From JAHBVH01 sp034432375 (GTDB lineage Bacteria > Chloroflexota > Anaerolineae > Caldilineales > Caldilineaceae): 64,000 bases of DNA. The stretch spans positions 1 to 64,000 of the forward strand of contig DAOUCA010000061.1 of NCBI GenBank assembly GCA_034432375.1. Reading direction: 5' to 3'. Positions 8,251 through 15,864 of the stretch are shown one piece after another. Within the stretch, counting starts at the first letter, position 1, and each line of letters begins with the position of its first letter. The translations under genes and the position numbers were made by a program. The notes under the pieces were generated by a model that saw nothing but the letters and a program-made list of their open reading frames with translations, was not told the DNA's origin and searched no databases.

Positions 8251-9039
8251 ATGCGTGAAAACAAAGTAAGATCAATTGTGGCCAATGGTGGTGCCGTCAT
8301 CAATGGCTGGCTGGGCATCCCGAGCTCCTTTGCCGCCGAAGTGATGGCGCATACCGGCTTTGACAGCCTGACTATCGACATGCAACATGGGGCCATGCAC
8401 TACGATGCCGCCTTCCCCATGCTTCAAGCGATCTGCACCACCGATGTGACGCCGCTCACCCGTGTACCGTGGAACGAGCCGGGCATTATCGGCAAGGTGC
8501 TCGACGCCGGCAGCTATGGCATTATCTGCCCAATGATCAACAACCGCGAAGAGACCGAACGGTTGGTACGCGCCTGCAAATATCCACCCGTCGGCACGCG
8601 CAGCAATGGCCCCACCCGCGCCCGCTACTATGGCGGTGCTGACTACGCCACGGCAGCCAACGACACGATCTTGGCAATGGCGATGGTCGAAACGGTCGAT
8701 GCCTTAAACAACCTCGATGATATTCTGAGCACCCCCGGTCTCGACGGCATCTATGTCGGGCCGGCCGACCTAAGCATTTCGCTCAAAAACAGCATGCCGC
8801 CGGATGTCTATGGCGAAGAGAATCTGGCCGCCATCAAGAAGATCGTCGCGGCCTGTCAGAAACATGGGGTGATCGCCGGCATCCACTGTATGTCGATCCA
8901 ACACACACTCGACATGATCAACATCGGCTACCAATTCTGCACCGTCCAATCCGACACCGCCTTCCTGGCCGGCCAAGCCAGCGCCGCCGTCGCCGAGATC
9001 CGCGGCAGCGAAGCCAAAGCCACGCCAAAGATGTACTAA
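8251..9039 (+). CDS. HpcH/HpaI-family metal-dependent aldolase
   Basis: A 262-residue class II aldolase of the HpcH/HpaI family, which cleaves 4-hydroxy-2-oxoacids (for example 4-hydroxy-2-oxoheptanedioate or 2-keto-3-deoxy-rhamnonate) to pyruvate or oxaloacetate-type products plus an aldehyde. The divalent-metal ligands are E147 (MVETVDAL) and D173 (GPADLS), the catalytic His is in DMQHG (about H46), and R71 lies in LTRVPW. The length matches the family. It follows the DapA-like gene by 94 nt, with a hairpin repeat between; the ribosome site (AAGAAG) is weak. Two C-C lyases in one unit suggest the pathway splits a dehydrated sugar or hydroxy-keto acid. Confidence 0.9.
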   Translation: MRENKVRSIVANGGAVINGWLGIPSSFAAEVMAHTGFDSLTIDMQHGAMHYDAAFPMLQAICTTDVTPLTRVPWNEPGIIGKVLDAGSYGIICPMINNREETERLVRACKYPPVGTRSNGPTRARYYGGADYATAANDTILAMAMVETVDALNNLDDILSTPGLDGIYVGPADLSISLKNSMPPDVYGEENLAAIKKIVAACQKHGVIAGIHCMSIQHTLDMINIGYQFCTVQSDTAFLAGQASAAVAEIRGSEAKATPKMY

Positions 9040-9044
9040 TCTCG

Positions 9045-9148
9045 ATGCATATTGCGTATTGCGTGTTCGTGAAACGGGCGTCATCGCCAACTGTGACCAA
9101 AACTGGTGCAGTTGCACGGAATACGCAACACGCAATACGGGATTTCCC
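9045..9148. repeat. Inverted repeat of the CGTATTGCGTG family
   Basis: The arms ATTGCGTATTGCGTGT (about 9050) and ACACGCAATACG (about 9128) face each other across roughly 60 nt. This is one of several intergenic copies in the window (see 13948, 28402, 49185). Confidence 0.7.
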
Positions 9149-9190
9149 ACGTATGCTCATCCTCTGCAACAGCGAAAGGATTAACCCACC

Positions 9191-10570
9191 ATGTCCAGCC
9201 CGCGTGGCATGTTAACCATTGCACAACTGACCGAGTTGGTGAGCGCCGACGGGATCGACACGATCCTCGTCATGTTTACCGATCACTATGGCCGTTTCAT
9301 GGGCAAGCGCTACGATGCCGAGTTTTTTCTGGATCATGTCGCAGCGCAGGGGACCCACGGCTGTGATTATCTATTAACGGTCGATATGGAGATGGAGCCG
9401 GTGCAGGGCTATACCTTTGCCAACTGGGAGATGGGCTATGGCGATTTTCACCTCGTGCCCGATCTAAGCACATTGCGGCTGGCTTCGTGGCAGGAGCGCA
9501 CGGCAATGGTTATCTGTGATATTGAGGATGAGCGGGCTCATGCGTTGGTCTCCGTGGCACCGCGCACTCTGTTGCGCCGGCAGCTTGAACGGGCCGCGGC
9601 AGCCGGCTACACCGTCAAAGCAGCCTCGGAATTGGAATTTTACACCTACGAAGAGAGCTATCGCGGCGCAGCAGAGAAGGGTTATGCCAATTTGCAGCCA
9701 GTCGGCTGGTACATTGAAGATTATCACATGCTCCAGAGCGTGCGCCAGGAACCGGTCGTCGGCGCGATCCGCCGTCATCTGCGCAATTCCGGCGTGCCGG
9801 TCGAGAATTCCAAGGGCGAATGGGGGTTGGGGCAACACGAACTCAACATTCAGTACACCGATGCCCTGCCCATGGCCGACCGCCACGCCATCTACAAAGA
9901 GTGCGCCAAAGAGGTCGCTGAAGGACTTGGCATGAGCGTCACCTTTATGGCCAAACCCCATGCCGGCCAGGCGGGATCGAGCTGCCACATCCATCTGAGC
10001 CTCTGGCAAAATGGGCAGAATGCCTTTGCTGGCAACGAGCAGATCGGGCCGGTGCAGGGATCGACGATCTTCCGCTGGTTTCTTGGCGGCTGGATCGCCC
10101 ATGCACCGGAGATGATGGTCTGCTACGCGCCAACGATCAACTCCTACAAACGCTACGAAGATGGGTCTTGGGCCCCGACACGACTGGCGTGGAGCTATGA
10201 CAACCGCACCGCCGGTTTCCGTGTCGTTGGCAAGGGCAGCAGCTTGCGCATCGAATGTCGCATCCCCGGCGCGGATTGCAATCCCTACCTCGCCTATGCC
10301 GCCGCGTTAGCATCGGGCCTTGACGGCATCGCCAACAGGATCGAACCACCTGATATTTTCGTGGGCGATATCTACGCCGCCCGCCATCTGCCCCGTGTGC
10401 CCTACACCTTGCGCGAAGCAACCGAACTCTTTGACAACAGCGCCTTCGCCAAAGCGGCCTTTGGCGAAGAGGTGGTCGCCCACTACACCCACTTCTGGCA
10501 GGTTGAGCAAGCGACCTATGACAGGGCCGTGACCGACTGGGAGCGCAAGCGTTATTTTGAGCGGATCTAG
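9191..10570 (+). CDS. Glutamine synthetase family protein (probable gamma-glutamyl-amine ligase)
   Basis: A 459-residue member of the glutamine synthetase fold. Signatures are FTDHYGRFMGKR near residue 29, the ASELEF metal-binding motif near 147, HELN, SSCHIHLSLW, and the NSYKRY...SWAPTRLAWSYDNRTAGFR ATP/glutamate region. The adenylylation tyrosine region of GlnA-I is absent. Members of this shape usually ligate glutamate to amines (PuuA, gamma-glutamylanilide or related) instead of assimilating ammonia. Its place after two catabolic lyases and beside a molybdenum hydroxylase gene favours activation of an amine or N-heterocycle breakdown product. AAAGGA precedes the ATG. The substrate is inference only. 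Confidence 0.82.
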   Translation: MSSPRGMLTIAQLTELVSADGIDTILVMFTDHYGRFMGKRYDAEFFLDHVAAQGTHGCDYLLTVDMEMEPVQGYTFANWEMGYGDFHLVPDLSTLRLASWQERTAMVICDIEDERAHALVSVAPRTLLRRQLERAAAAGYTVKAASELEFYTYEESYRGAAEKGYANLQPVGWYIEDYHMLQSVRQEPVVGAIRRHLRNSGVPVENSKGEWGLGQHELNIQYTDALPMADRHAIYKECAKEVAEGLGMSVTFMAKPHAGQAGSSCHIHLSLWQNGQNAFAGNEQIGPVQGSTIFRWFLGGWIAHAPEMMVCYAPTINSYKRYEDGSWAPTRLAWSYDNRTAGFRVVGKGSSLRIECRIPGADCNPYLAYAAALASGLDGIANRIEPPDIFVGDIYAARHLPRVPYTLREATELFDNSAFAKAAFGEEVVAHYTHFWQVEQATYDRAVTDWERKRYFERI

Positions 10571-10680
10571 TTACAACGACAAGGTGAAATTAGACAAGAT
10601 TTATAGAATTGACAAGATTGCTACAGCAGAAGAATCTTGTTCATCTTGTGAATCCTGTCTAACCATCAAAATTTAACGTT
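10571..10680. repeat. Word-type inverted repeat (ACAAGATT / AATCTTGT)
   Basis: Between convergent genes, repeated GACAAGATT words in the first half face AATCTTGTTCATCTTGTG...CCTGTCTAA in the second, making a long imperfect hairpin. No T-tract terminator is evident. Confidence 0.65.
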
Positions 10681-10686
10681 ATCGTA

Positions 10687-13014
10687 TTACTTCGCTTTCT
10701 GCAACGCCGCCCAAACCCGCTCCGGCGTATAAGGCAATTGGTCGATCCAAATCCCAATTGCGTCAAAGATCGCCGCGCCAATCGCCGGGGCGGTTGGGAT
10801 CATCGGCATTTCGGCCATGCCGCGAATGCCGAGCGGCCCTTGGGGGTCGGGCAATTCTAGAATCACCGGTTCGATTACCTCGACCACATCGAGCACCCCA
10901 GGGATCAGATAGTTGCTCAGATGGGGGGTCAATGTCCGCCCCTCCTTTTGGATAAAATTCTCCAGCAAGGTCCAGCCGACCGATTGGGCGACGCCACCCT
11001 CGATCTGCCCCTCGATTAGTTGCGGGCTCACCGCCTTGCCGACATCGTTGACGCTGACCAACCGTTTGACGGTGACGTGCCCCGTCTCCAGATCAACTTC
11101 AACCTCGGCCACTTGCGCGCAATAGCCAATCGTAATGTGCGGGTCCCCTTCGCCATTCCCTGCTGCATAGGAGGTCGTGACGCGCGGGCGAAAGGTGAAG
11201 TCGGCACGGGCGGGGCGTTCTTCATTTTGCCACGCTTGCAACGCCTGCTCGGCCGCGCCTTTAATTGCGTTGCCGGCCATAAAGGTCATGCGGCTGGCCG
11301 ACGAACTGCCACTGGAACCGGCCACATCACTGCTCTCGTGGCGCAACTCGATCTGCTGCACAGCCAGCCCGAGCACCTCCGCCGCGATCTGACGCATCGC
11401 CTGGTGTGCGCCTTGGCCCACCTCGGCCCCCACACAGCCGACGATGGCCCGCTCCACCGTTGCACCGCCATGTAACTCCACCCAAGCATTGCAATGTTCG
11501 GGGAAGCCCAGGCTGAAACCGACATTTTTGAAGCAGATGGCGAGGCCGATGCCGTGGGCGACAGCTCCGCGCGATGCGTCGAGGGAGGAACGCATGGGGC
11601 GTGAGGATGCGAATGGTAAATGGTGAATTGTCAATTGTGAATTGTGAATTGTGGCTTCGACAGGCTCAGCCAGCGGTTGTCCATCGGCAGTTAAGCTTCG
11701 TCCTGGGCCGGTCGAAACCACCGACCGTCGTTTGGCCGCTTCTTCGAGGACGTTGGCCGCGGTGCAGCCCGCCGGCACCACGGCGCGCGTTGACATGAGC
11801 GAGCCTTCATGCCAGATGTTGCGACGACGAAGTTCGGCTGGGTCCATACCCAGGGCAGCGGCAAGTTTGTTAACCTGCATCTCGGCGGCAAAGTGCCCTT
11901 GGGGTCCACCAAAGCCGCGGAATGCACCGCTGGGGCAGTTGTTGGTGTAGACAGTGCGGGCATCGACAAGCACATTGGGGATCTCATACGGCCCCAGGCA
12001 GGACATGATCGCATTGCCCAAGACTTTGGTGCTGGTATAGGCGTAAGCCCCGGCATCCCCGGTGGCGTCCATCTGCGCGGCGACGATCTTGCCCTCACGC
12101 GTGGCCCCCCATTTGGCCCAGATGTGGTAGGGATGACGCTTGTGGTGGCCGACGATGCTCTCCTCGCGGCTCCAAATCGTCTTGACCGGCCGCCCCGTCT
12201 TCCAGGCGGCCAGGGCGAGAACGATCTGGATCGAAATATCTTCGCGCCCACCAAAGGCTCCACCAACCGTGGCGTGCCGCACAATGATCTGCTCTTCGGG
12301 CAGCCCCAACGCGTGGGCGATCAACTGCCGCTCCTCGTGCATCCACTGGCCGGCACAGGTCACTTCGATGCGACCATCGGGCAATACCTGGGCGACACCA
12401 GCTTCCGGCTGCAAGAAAGCATGTTCCTGAGCGTGGGTCTGGTAAGTCGCTTCGACCACCACATCGGCGGCGGCAAAACCGGTGGCAAGATCACCCGTTT
12501 TGATGCGATAGGCGTGCAGAATATTCGAATTGAGGTCGCGCACGCCATAGGGAAAGCCATTAAATTCGTAGGGGTGGAGCAACGGTGCAGCGGGCTGCAT
12601 TGCCAGCAGCGGATCGGTGACGATTGGTAGCGCGGTGTAATCGAGCTTGACCAATTTGGCGGCGGCTTCGGCTTGCGCCTGCGTCTCGGCGACGACCACT
12701 GCCACATGATCGGCTTCCCAGCGCACACGACCGGCTTGTGCCGTACTGCCAGGGCCACAGAGCACTGGCTGATCAAACATGGACAGCCCATATTCATTGA
12801 CCGGCACATCCTTGGCAGTCAGAATGGTAAGCACACCGGGCGCAGCTTCTGCCGCAGCCGTATCAATCTCATGGATCTGGGCGTGGGGTACGCCCGCAAA
12901 GACGATCTTGAGCCACGCTTGGCCGGGGAGATCAATGTCACCGGGGTAGGCCGCGGCCCCGGTCACTTTGGGCAGGGCATCTTCTCTGGGATAGGTACTA
13001 CCGACTGCGCGCAT
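10687..13014 (-). CDS. Xanthine dehydrogenase-family molybdopterin-binding subunit
   Basis: A 775-residue large subunit of the xanthine/aldehyde oxidoreductase family, binding molybdopterin cytosine dinucleotide and hydroxylating N-heterocycles or aldehydes. Visible motifs are GGAFGGREDIS (about 252), GAFRGFGGPQGH, AEVGQGAHQ, and the catalytic Glu in GIRGMAEMPM near the end. FAD and 2Fe-2S subunits are not adjacent. AAGGAAA precedes the ATG at 13014. It is convergent with the glutamine-synthetase-like gene. The odd part is about residues 425-481: the coding sequence there (11571-11738) consists of intergenic-type repeats read in frame, giving SLTADGQPLAEPVEA and IHNSQLTIHHLPF in place of an ordinary linker. 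Confidence 0.9.
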   Translation of the reverse strand: MRAVGSTYPREDALPKVTGAAAYPGDIDLPGQAWLKIVFAGVPHAQIHEIDTAAAEAAPGVLTILTAKDVPVNEYGLSMFDQPVLCGPGSTAQAGRVRWEADHVAVVVAETQAQAEAAAKLVKLDYTALPIVTDPLLAMQPAAPLLHPYEFNGFPYGVRDLNSNILHAYRIKTGDLATGFAAADVVVEATYQTHAQEHAFLQPEAGVAQVLPDGRIEVTCAGQWMHEERQLIAHALGLPEEQIIVRHATVGGAFGGREDISIQIVLALAAWKTGRPVKTIWSREESIVGHHKRHPYHIWAKWGATREGKIVAAQMDATGDAGAYAYTSTKVLGNAIMSCLGPYEIPNVLVDARTVYTNNCPSGAFRGFGGPQGHFAAEMQVNKLAAALGMDPAELRRRNIWHEGSLMSTRAVVPAGCTAANVLEEAAKRRSVVSTGPGRSLTADGQPLAEPVEATIHNSQLTIHHLPFASSRPMRSSLDASRGAVAHGIGLAICFKNVGFSLGFPEHCNAWVELHGGATVERAIVGCVGAEVGQGAHQAMRQIAAEVLGLAVQQIELRHESSDVAGSSGSSSASRMTFMAGNAIKGAAEQALQAWQNEERPARADFTFRPRVTTSYAAGNGEGDPHITIGYCAQVAEVEVDLETGHVTVKRLVSVNDVGKAVSPQLIEGQIEGGVAQSVGWTLLENFIQKEGRTLTPHLSNYLIPGVLDVVEVIEPVILELPDPQGPLGIRGMAEMPMIPTAPAIGAAIFDAIGIWIDQLPYTPERVWAALQKAK
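11571..11738 (-). repeat. In-frame repeat cassette inside the molybdopterin dehydrogenase gene
   Basis: Read on the minus strand, the coding sequence passes through a GGTTTCGACCGG segment, the family repeat GGCTGAGCCTGTCGAAGCC, and then an ACAATTCACAATTCACAATTG word array followed by CCATTTACCATTCGC. Identical kinds of words lie between genes at 50597-50640 and 62035-62098. The frame stays open throughout, and conserved family motifs resume directly afterwards (GHGIGLAI-like, KNVGFSLG). Confidence 0.85.
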
Positions 13015-13090
13015 GGCAATTTCCTTGCGTGATAGTGAACAAAGTACAGTAATAATTACTGGTAAACTTTGGTTTTTTCTAGAGTTATTA

Positions 13091-13244
13091 TATAGTTAAT
13101 ACCTTCGCCAAACCTTGTTTTGGCGGAAATTTCCAGATGTCATTCCTGCGCAGGCAGGAATCTACTCGTGTAACATGAAGATGGATTCCTGCCTGCGCAG
13201 GAATGACAGCTCTAATTTCTGAAATTGGCGAAGGTATTGATATA
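13091..13244. repeat. Palindromic element A: MITE-like, terminal inverted repeats plus inner hairpin
   Basis: Outer arms TATAGTTAATACCTTCGCCAA (13091-13111) and TTGGCGAAGGTATTGATATA (13225-13244) enclose perfect 25-bp inner arms (13138-13162 and 13184-13208) containing CATTCCTGCGCAGGCAGGAA. There is no open frame. First of three elements in the gap before mscL. Confidence 0.85.
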
Positions 13245-13251
13245 GTACGAC

Positions 13252-13365
13252 AACGTTAAATTGATATAGACTGTGCGTCGCACTGCGGAATAGAATTGCG
13301 TCATTGCTACCAATTTCTCGGCAGTGCGACGCACGGTCTCACCTACGTCCGGCTAATTTAACGTT
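13252..13365. repeat. Palindromic element B
   Basis: Outer arms AACGTTAAATT (13252-13262) and AATTTAACGTT (13355-13365). Inner arms AGACTGTGCGTCGCACTGC (13268-13286) and GCAGTGCGACGCACGGTCT (13321-13339). Confidence 0.82.
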
Positions 13366-13379
13366 CTCGCAATAGTCAG

Positions 13380-13507
13380 ACTATAGGGATCTTCTCAATA
13401 TTTCGGGACGGGATGAGCGGCGGTTGAGTAGGGCAGAGCAGTTCCTGGCCGTATCGAAACCATAGCGGGTCAGTATGCCGCTCTTTATTGAGAAGATACG
13501 ACTATAG
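13380..13507. repeat. Palindromic element C, with a GGTTGAGTAG...ATCGAAACC core
   Basis: Outer arms CTATAGGGATCTTCTCAATA (13381-13400) and TATTGAGAAGATACGACTATAG (13486-13507) are imperfectly complementary. The core contains CGGTTGAGTAG and CGTATCGAAACC, shared with 24714-24785 and 28496-28572. Confidence 0.8.
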
Positions 13508-13548
13508 TAACTCATTGTCGACTCATCCAACTTACTGAAGGAGCAATC

Positions 13549-13920
13549 ATGTTCAAAGAATTTCGTGAATTTATCAATCGGGGCAATGTTGTTGACTTGG
13601 CGGTCGCCGTCATCTTGGGTGCCGCGTTTGGTGCCATCGTCAATTCGTTGGTAGCCGATCTGATTACGCCTGCCATCCTGACCCCAGCAATGAGCGCGGC
13701 TGGCGTCGATAAGCTGGCAAATCTAAGCTTTAACGGCATCCTCTATGGCAATTTTATCGCTGCCGTGATCAATTTTTTGGTGATCGCCTTTACCATGTTC
13801 CTGCTGGTCAAAGGGATCAATTCGATGCAAAAGAAGAAAGAAGAAGCCCCCGCCGCTCCCGAATATTCTACCGAAGAGAAGTTGCTCATGGAGATTCGCG
13901 ATCTGTTGAAGGCGCGGTAG
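13549..13920 (+). CDS. mscL: Large-conductance mechanosensitive channel
   Basis: A 123-residue inner-membrane channel that opens on membrane tension to release solutes on osmotic downshock. The N-terminal FREFINRGNVVDLAVAVILG helix and TM1 pore residues (GAAFGAIVNSLVADLITP), a short periplasmic loop, TM2 (AAVINFLVIAFTMFLLVKG) and a charged C-terminal helix (STEEKLLMEIRDLLKAR) are all present. Length and order match MscL. AAGGAG precedes the ATG. It is monocistronic, with three palindromic elements filling the 534-bp gap upstream. Confidence 0.98.
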   Translation: MFKEFREFINRGNVVDLAVAVILGAAFGAIVNSLVADLITPAILTPAMSAAGVDKLANLSFNGILYGNFIAAVINFLVIAFTMFLLVKGINSMQKKKEEAPAAPEYSTEEKLLMEIRDLLKAR

Positions 13921-13947
13921 GCGCGCTTCAAAATCGCAGATCTACGA

Positions 13948-14094
13948 ATGGGATATGTTGTGTATTGCGTATTGCGTGTACTGTAACTGGATCTTGTTCT
14001 GCGGTGGTGTTTGCCACACTGTGCGTAAAACCAGAAAAACAGACAGAAGCAGTTACAGTACATGCAACACGTACCACGCATCCATTCCCTATCT
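13948..14094. repeat. Inverted repeat of the CGTATTGCGTG family, between mscL and the HIT gene
   Basis: GGGATATGTTGTGTATTGCG and TACTGTAACTG on the left face CAGTTACAGTACATGCAACACGTACCACGC and CATTCCCTAT on the right, forming an imperfect hairpin of about 140 nt between convergent genes. Confidence 0.75.
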
Positions 14095-14439
14095 TGCCAA
14101 CATCGGCCCCAATGGCCGCCCACCCAGCAGATGCATGTGTAGATGGTAGACCTCTTGGCCGCCGTGGCGGTTGCAGTTGACGAGCAGCCGGTAGCCATCT
14201 TCGGCGATGCCCGCTTCCTCGGCCAATTTGGCGGCGACGGTAAAGAGCCGGCCCAACGCCAGTTCATCGGCCGCGGTCACATCGTTGGCTGTCGGGATCA
14301 GCTTGTTGGGAATGATTAGAATATGGGTCGGGGCCTGTGCGTTGATGTCGCGAAAGGCGGTGACGAGATCGTCCTGATAGAGAATCTCCGCGGGAATTTC
14401 GCGGCGGATGATTTTGCTGAAGATGGTTTCTGTAGCCAT
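14089..14439 (-). CDS. HIT (histidine triad) family hydrolase, HINT type
   Basis: A 116-residue HIT protein. The triad HLHMH at about residues 99-103 follows QEVY, and the N-terminal IFSKIIRREIPAEILYQDD is typical of HINT/HinT nucleotide phosphoramidases, which hydrolyse AMP-lysine or aminoacyl-AMP bonds. The ATG at 14439 (MATETIF) is chosen because it matches family starts and AAGGAA lies about 10 nt upstream; the frame is open to 14556, but that part reads as leader with the repeat GAAGACGCTTACAGCGTGA. Length is standard. It is a single gene between mscL and fabH. Confidence 0.93.
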   Translation of the reverse strand: MATETIFSKIIRREIPAEILYQDDLVTAFRDINAQAPTHILIIPNKLIPTANDVTAADELALGRLFTVAAKLAEEAGIAEDGYRLLVNCNRHGGQEVYHLHMHLLGGRPLGPMLAR

Positions 14440-14496
14440 TGGGTTGGGTTCCTTGTTCATATACGTCGTTGGTAAAACTACTCTTCTGGGGTAGCG

Positions 14497-14607
14497 CAGG
14501 TGGAAGACGCTTACAGCGTGATAAATTGTTGCGTTGTTTAGTTTCGCGCCTGTCATTCTGCAAGAATCTTCTAGGAAATCACCCCTGGAAGACGCTTACA
14601 GCGTGAA
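14497..14607. repeat. Direct repeat GGAAGACGCTTACAGCGTGA (two copies)
   Basis: Copies near 14501-14520 and 14586-14605, each nearly self-complementary in the CGCTTACAGCG part. Related copies lie at 27389-27440. Confidence 0.7.
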
Positions 14608-14647
14608 AGCTGCCGCTGTTATTTGGCGGCGCATGTTCATGTTCAGC

Positions 14648-15643
14648 TTATCTCGCCTGCATCTGCACCACCGCCGCGCTCCACGTCAGCCCTGCGCCAA
14701 AGGCAACCAGCAATAGCTTGTCCGTCGGTTGAATCCGGCCACTGTCCAGCCCTTCGCTCAGCGCCAGCGGGATCGATGCCGCCGAGGTATTGCCGTATTG
14801 CTCAATGTTGACGACAAAGCGTTCCATGGGCAGCCCCATCCCTTTGGCCGCGGCTTCGATGATGCGCAGATTGGCCTGGTGTGGAATGATCCAGTCAATA
14901 TTATCGAGCGTTAGCCCCGCCTGACCGAGTGCGGCCGCGCAAGCGGGGCCGATCACCCGCGTCGCAAATTTATAGACCTCGCGGCCATTCATCTGCAAGA
15001 GATAGCTCTTTTCCAGCAGCACCTGTTCGCTAAAAGGCTGTGCCGACCCACCGGCGGGCAAGATGATGTGCTCACCCAAGCTACCGTCGGAGCCGAGGTT
15101 GAAGCCGAGCAGGCCACAGGGTTGATCGGTCGCCTGGATCACCACTGCACCGGCGGCGTCGCCAAAGAGCACACAGGTGTTGCGATCCTGCCAGTTGACA
15201 AAGCGGCTGAGCAGTTCGGCCCCAACAACCAAGATCGTGCGGTAAGCCCCGGTCGCCAAGAATTGATAGGCGATGGTCAGCGCATAGACAAAGCCGGTGC
15301 AGCCGGTGACGACGACAAAGGCCGCCGCGTTGGTCGCGCCAAGTGCATGTTGCACCTCACTCGATACCGGTGGCGTGTGATGATCGGGCGTCGAGGTGGC
15401 GACGATGATCAGGTCGAGTTCCTGGGCGGTGAGGCCGGCACGCGCCAGCGCCGCGCAACTCGCCGCCACCGACATGGTGCAGGTTGTTTCGTCATCGCCG
15501 GCAATCCGCCGCTCGCGGATGCCACTGCGCTGTACGATCCACGCGTCACTCGTCTCGACCATCTTGGTCAGATCGTCATTGGTCAGCACCTGTTGTGGGG
15601 CATACGCGCCCCATCCGGTGATTTGGCCGTAGCGTTGCGACAT
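14648..15643 (-). CDS. fabH: 3-oxoacyl-ACP synthase III (FabH)
   Basis: A 331-residue thiolase-fold enzyme condensing acyl-CoA with malonyl-ACP to start fatty acid synthesis. The Cys-His-Asn triad is seen as C115 (VTGCTGF, where most FabH have ACSGF), H255 (IIPHQANLRI) and N285 (QYGNTSAAS). The N-terminal SDAWIVQRSGIRERRIA is a FabH hallmark. GGGAGGA precedes the ATG at 15643. It is not in a visible fab cluster; an acyl-CoA dehydrogenase lies divergently beyond a repeat, so a role in a dedicated acyl pathway instead of housekeeping synthesis is possible. Confidence 0.93.
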   Translation of the reverse strand: MSQRYGQITGWGAYAPQQVLTNDDLTKMVETSDAWIVQRSGIRERRIAGDDETTCTMSVAASCAALARAGLTAQELDLIIVATSTPDHHTPPVSSEVQHALGATNAAAFVVVTGCTGFVYALTIAYQFLATGAYRTILVVGAELLSRFVNWQDRNTCVLFGDAAGAVVIQATDQPCGLLGFNLGSDGSLGEHIILPAGGSAQPFSEQVLLEKSYLLQMNGREVYKFATRVIGPACAAALGQAGLTLDNIDWIIPHQANLRIIEAAAKGMGLPMERFVVNIEQYGNTSAASIPLALSEGLDSGRIQPTDKLLLVAFGAGLTWSAAVVQMQAR

Positions 15644-15707
15644 GGATTATCCTCCCTTTGCGCACCTTTGCGCCCTTGACGCTTTACGTTACAATTCAGG
15701 GACTACG

Positions 15708-15832
15708 AACCCCCACCCCCAGCCCTTCCCGCGAGCAAGGAGGGGTACCCTGCTCCTCATTTGCTCCCAAGGGGTGGCTAGGGCTCCCTCTTCGATGTCG
15801 GGGAAGGCTAGGGTGGGGGTTAAACCTTACGC
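15708..15832. repeat. Inverted repeat with CCCCCACCCCCAGCCCTTCCC arms
   Basis: The C-rich left arm (about 15710-15730) and G-rich right arm (GGGGAAGGCTAGGGTGGGGG, about 15800-15819) form a long imperfect hairpin upstream of the acyl-CoA dehydrogenase. A related copy is at 34661-34740. Confidence 0.75.
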
Positions 15833-15864
15833 CAAACTGTACCACAAGCCGGGAGGAAATACCA

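Noticed and set aside
13091..13244. Candidate intact insertion sequence
   Set aside because: Terminal inverted repeats are present but the element is about 154 bp with no transposase frame; described as MITE-like only.
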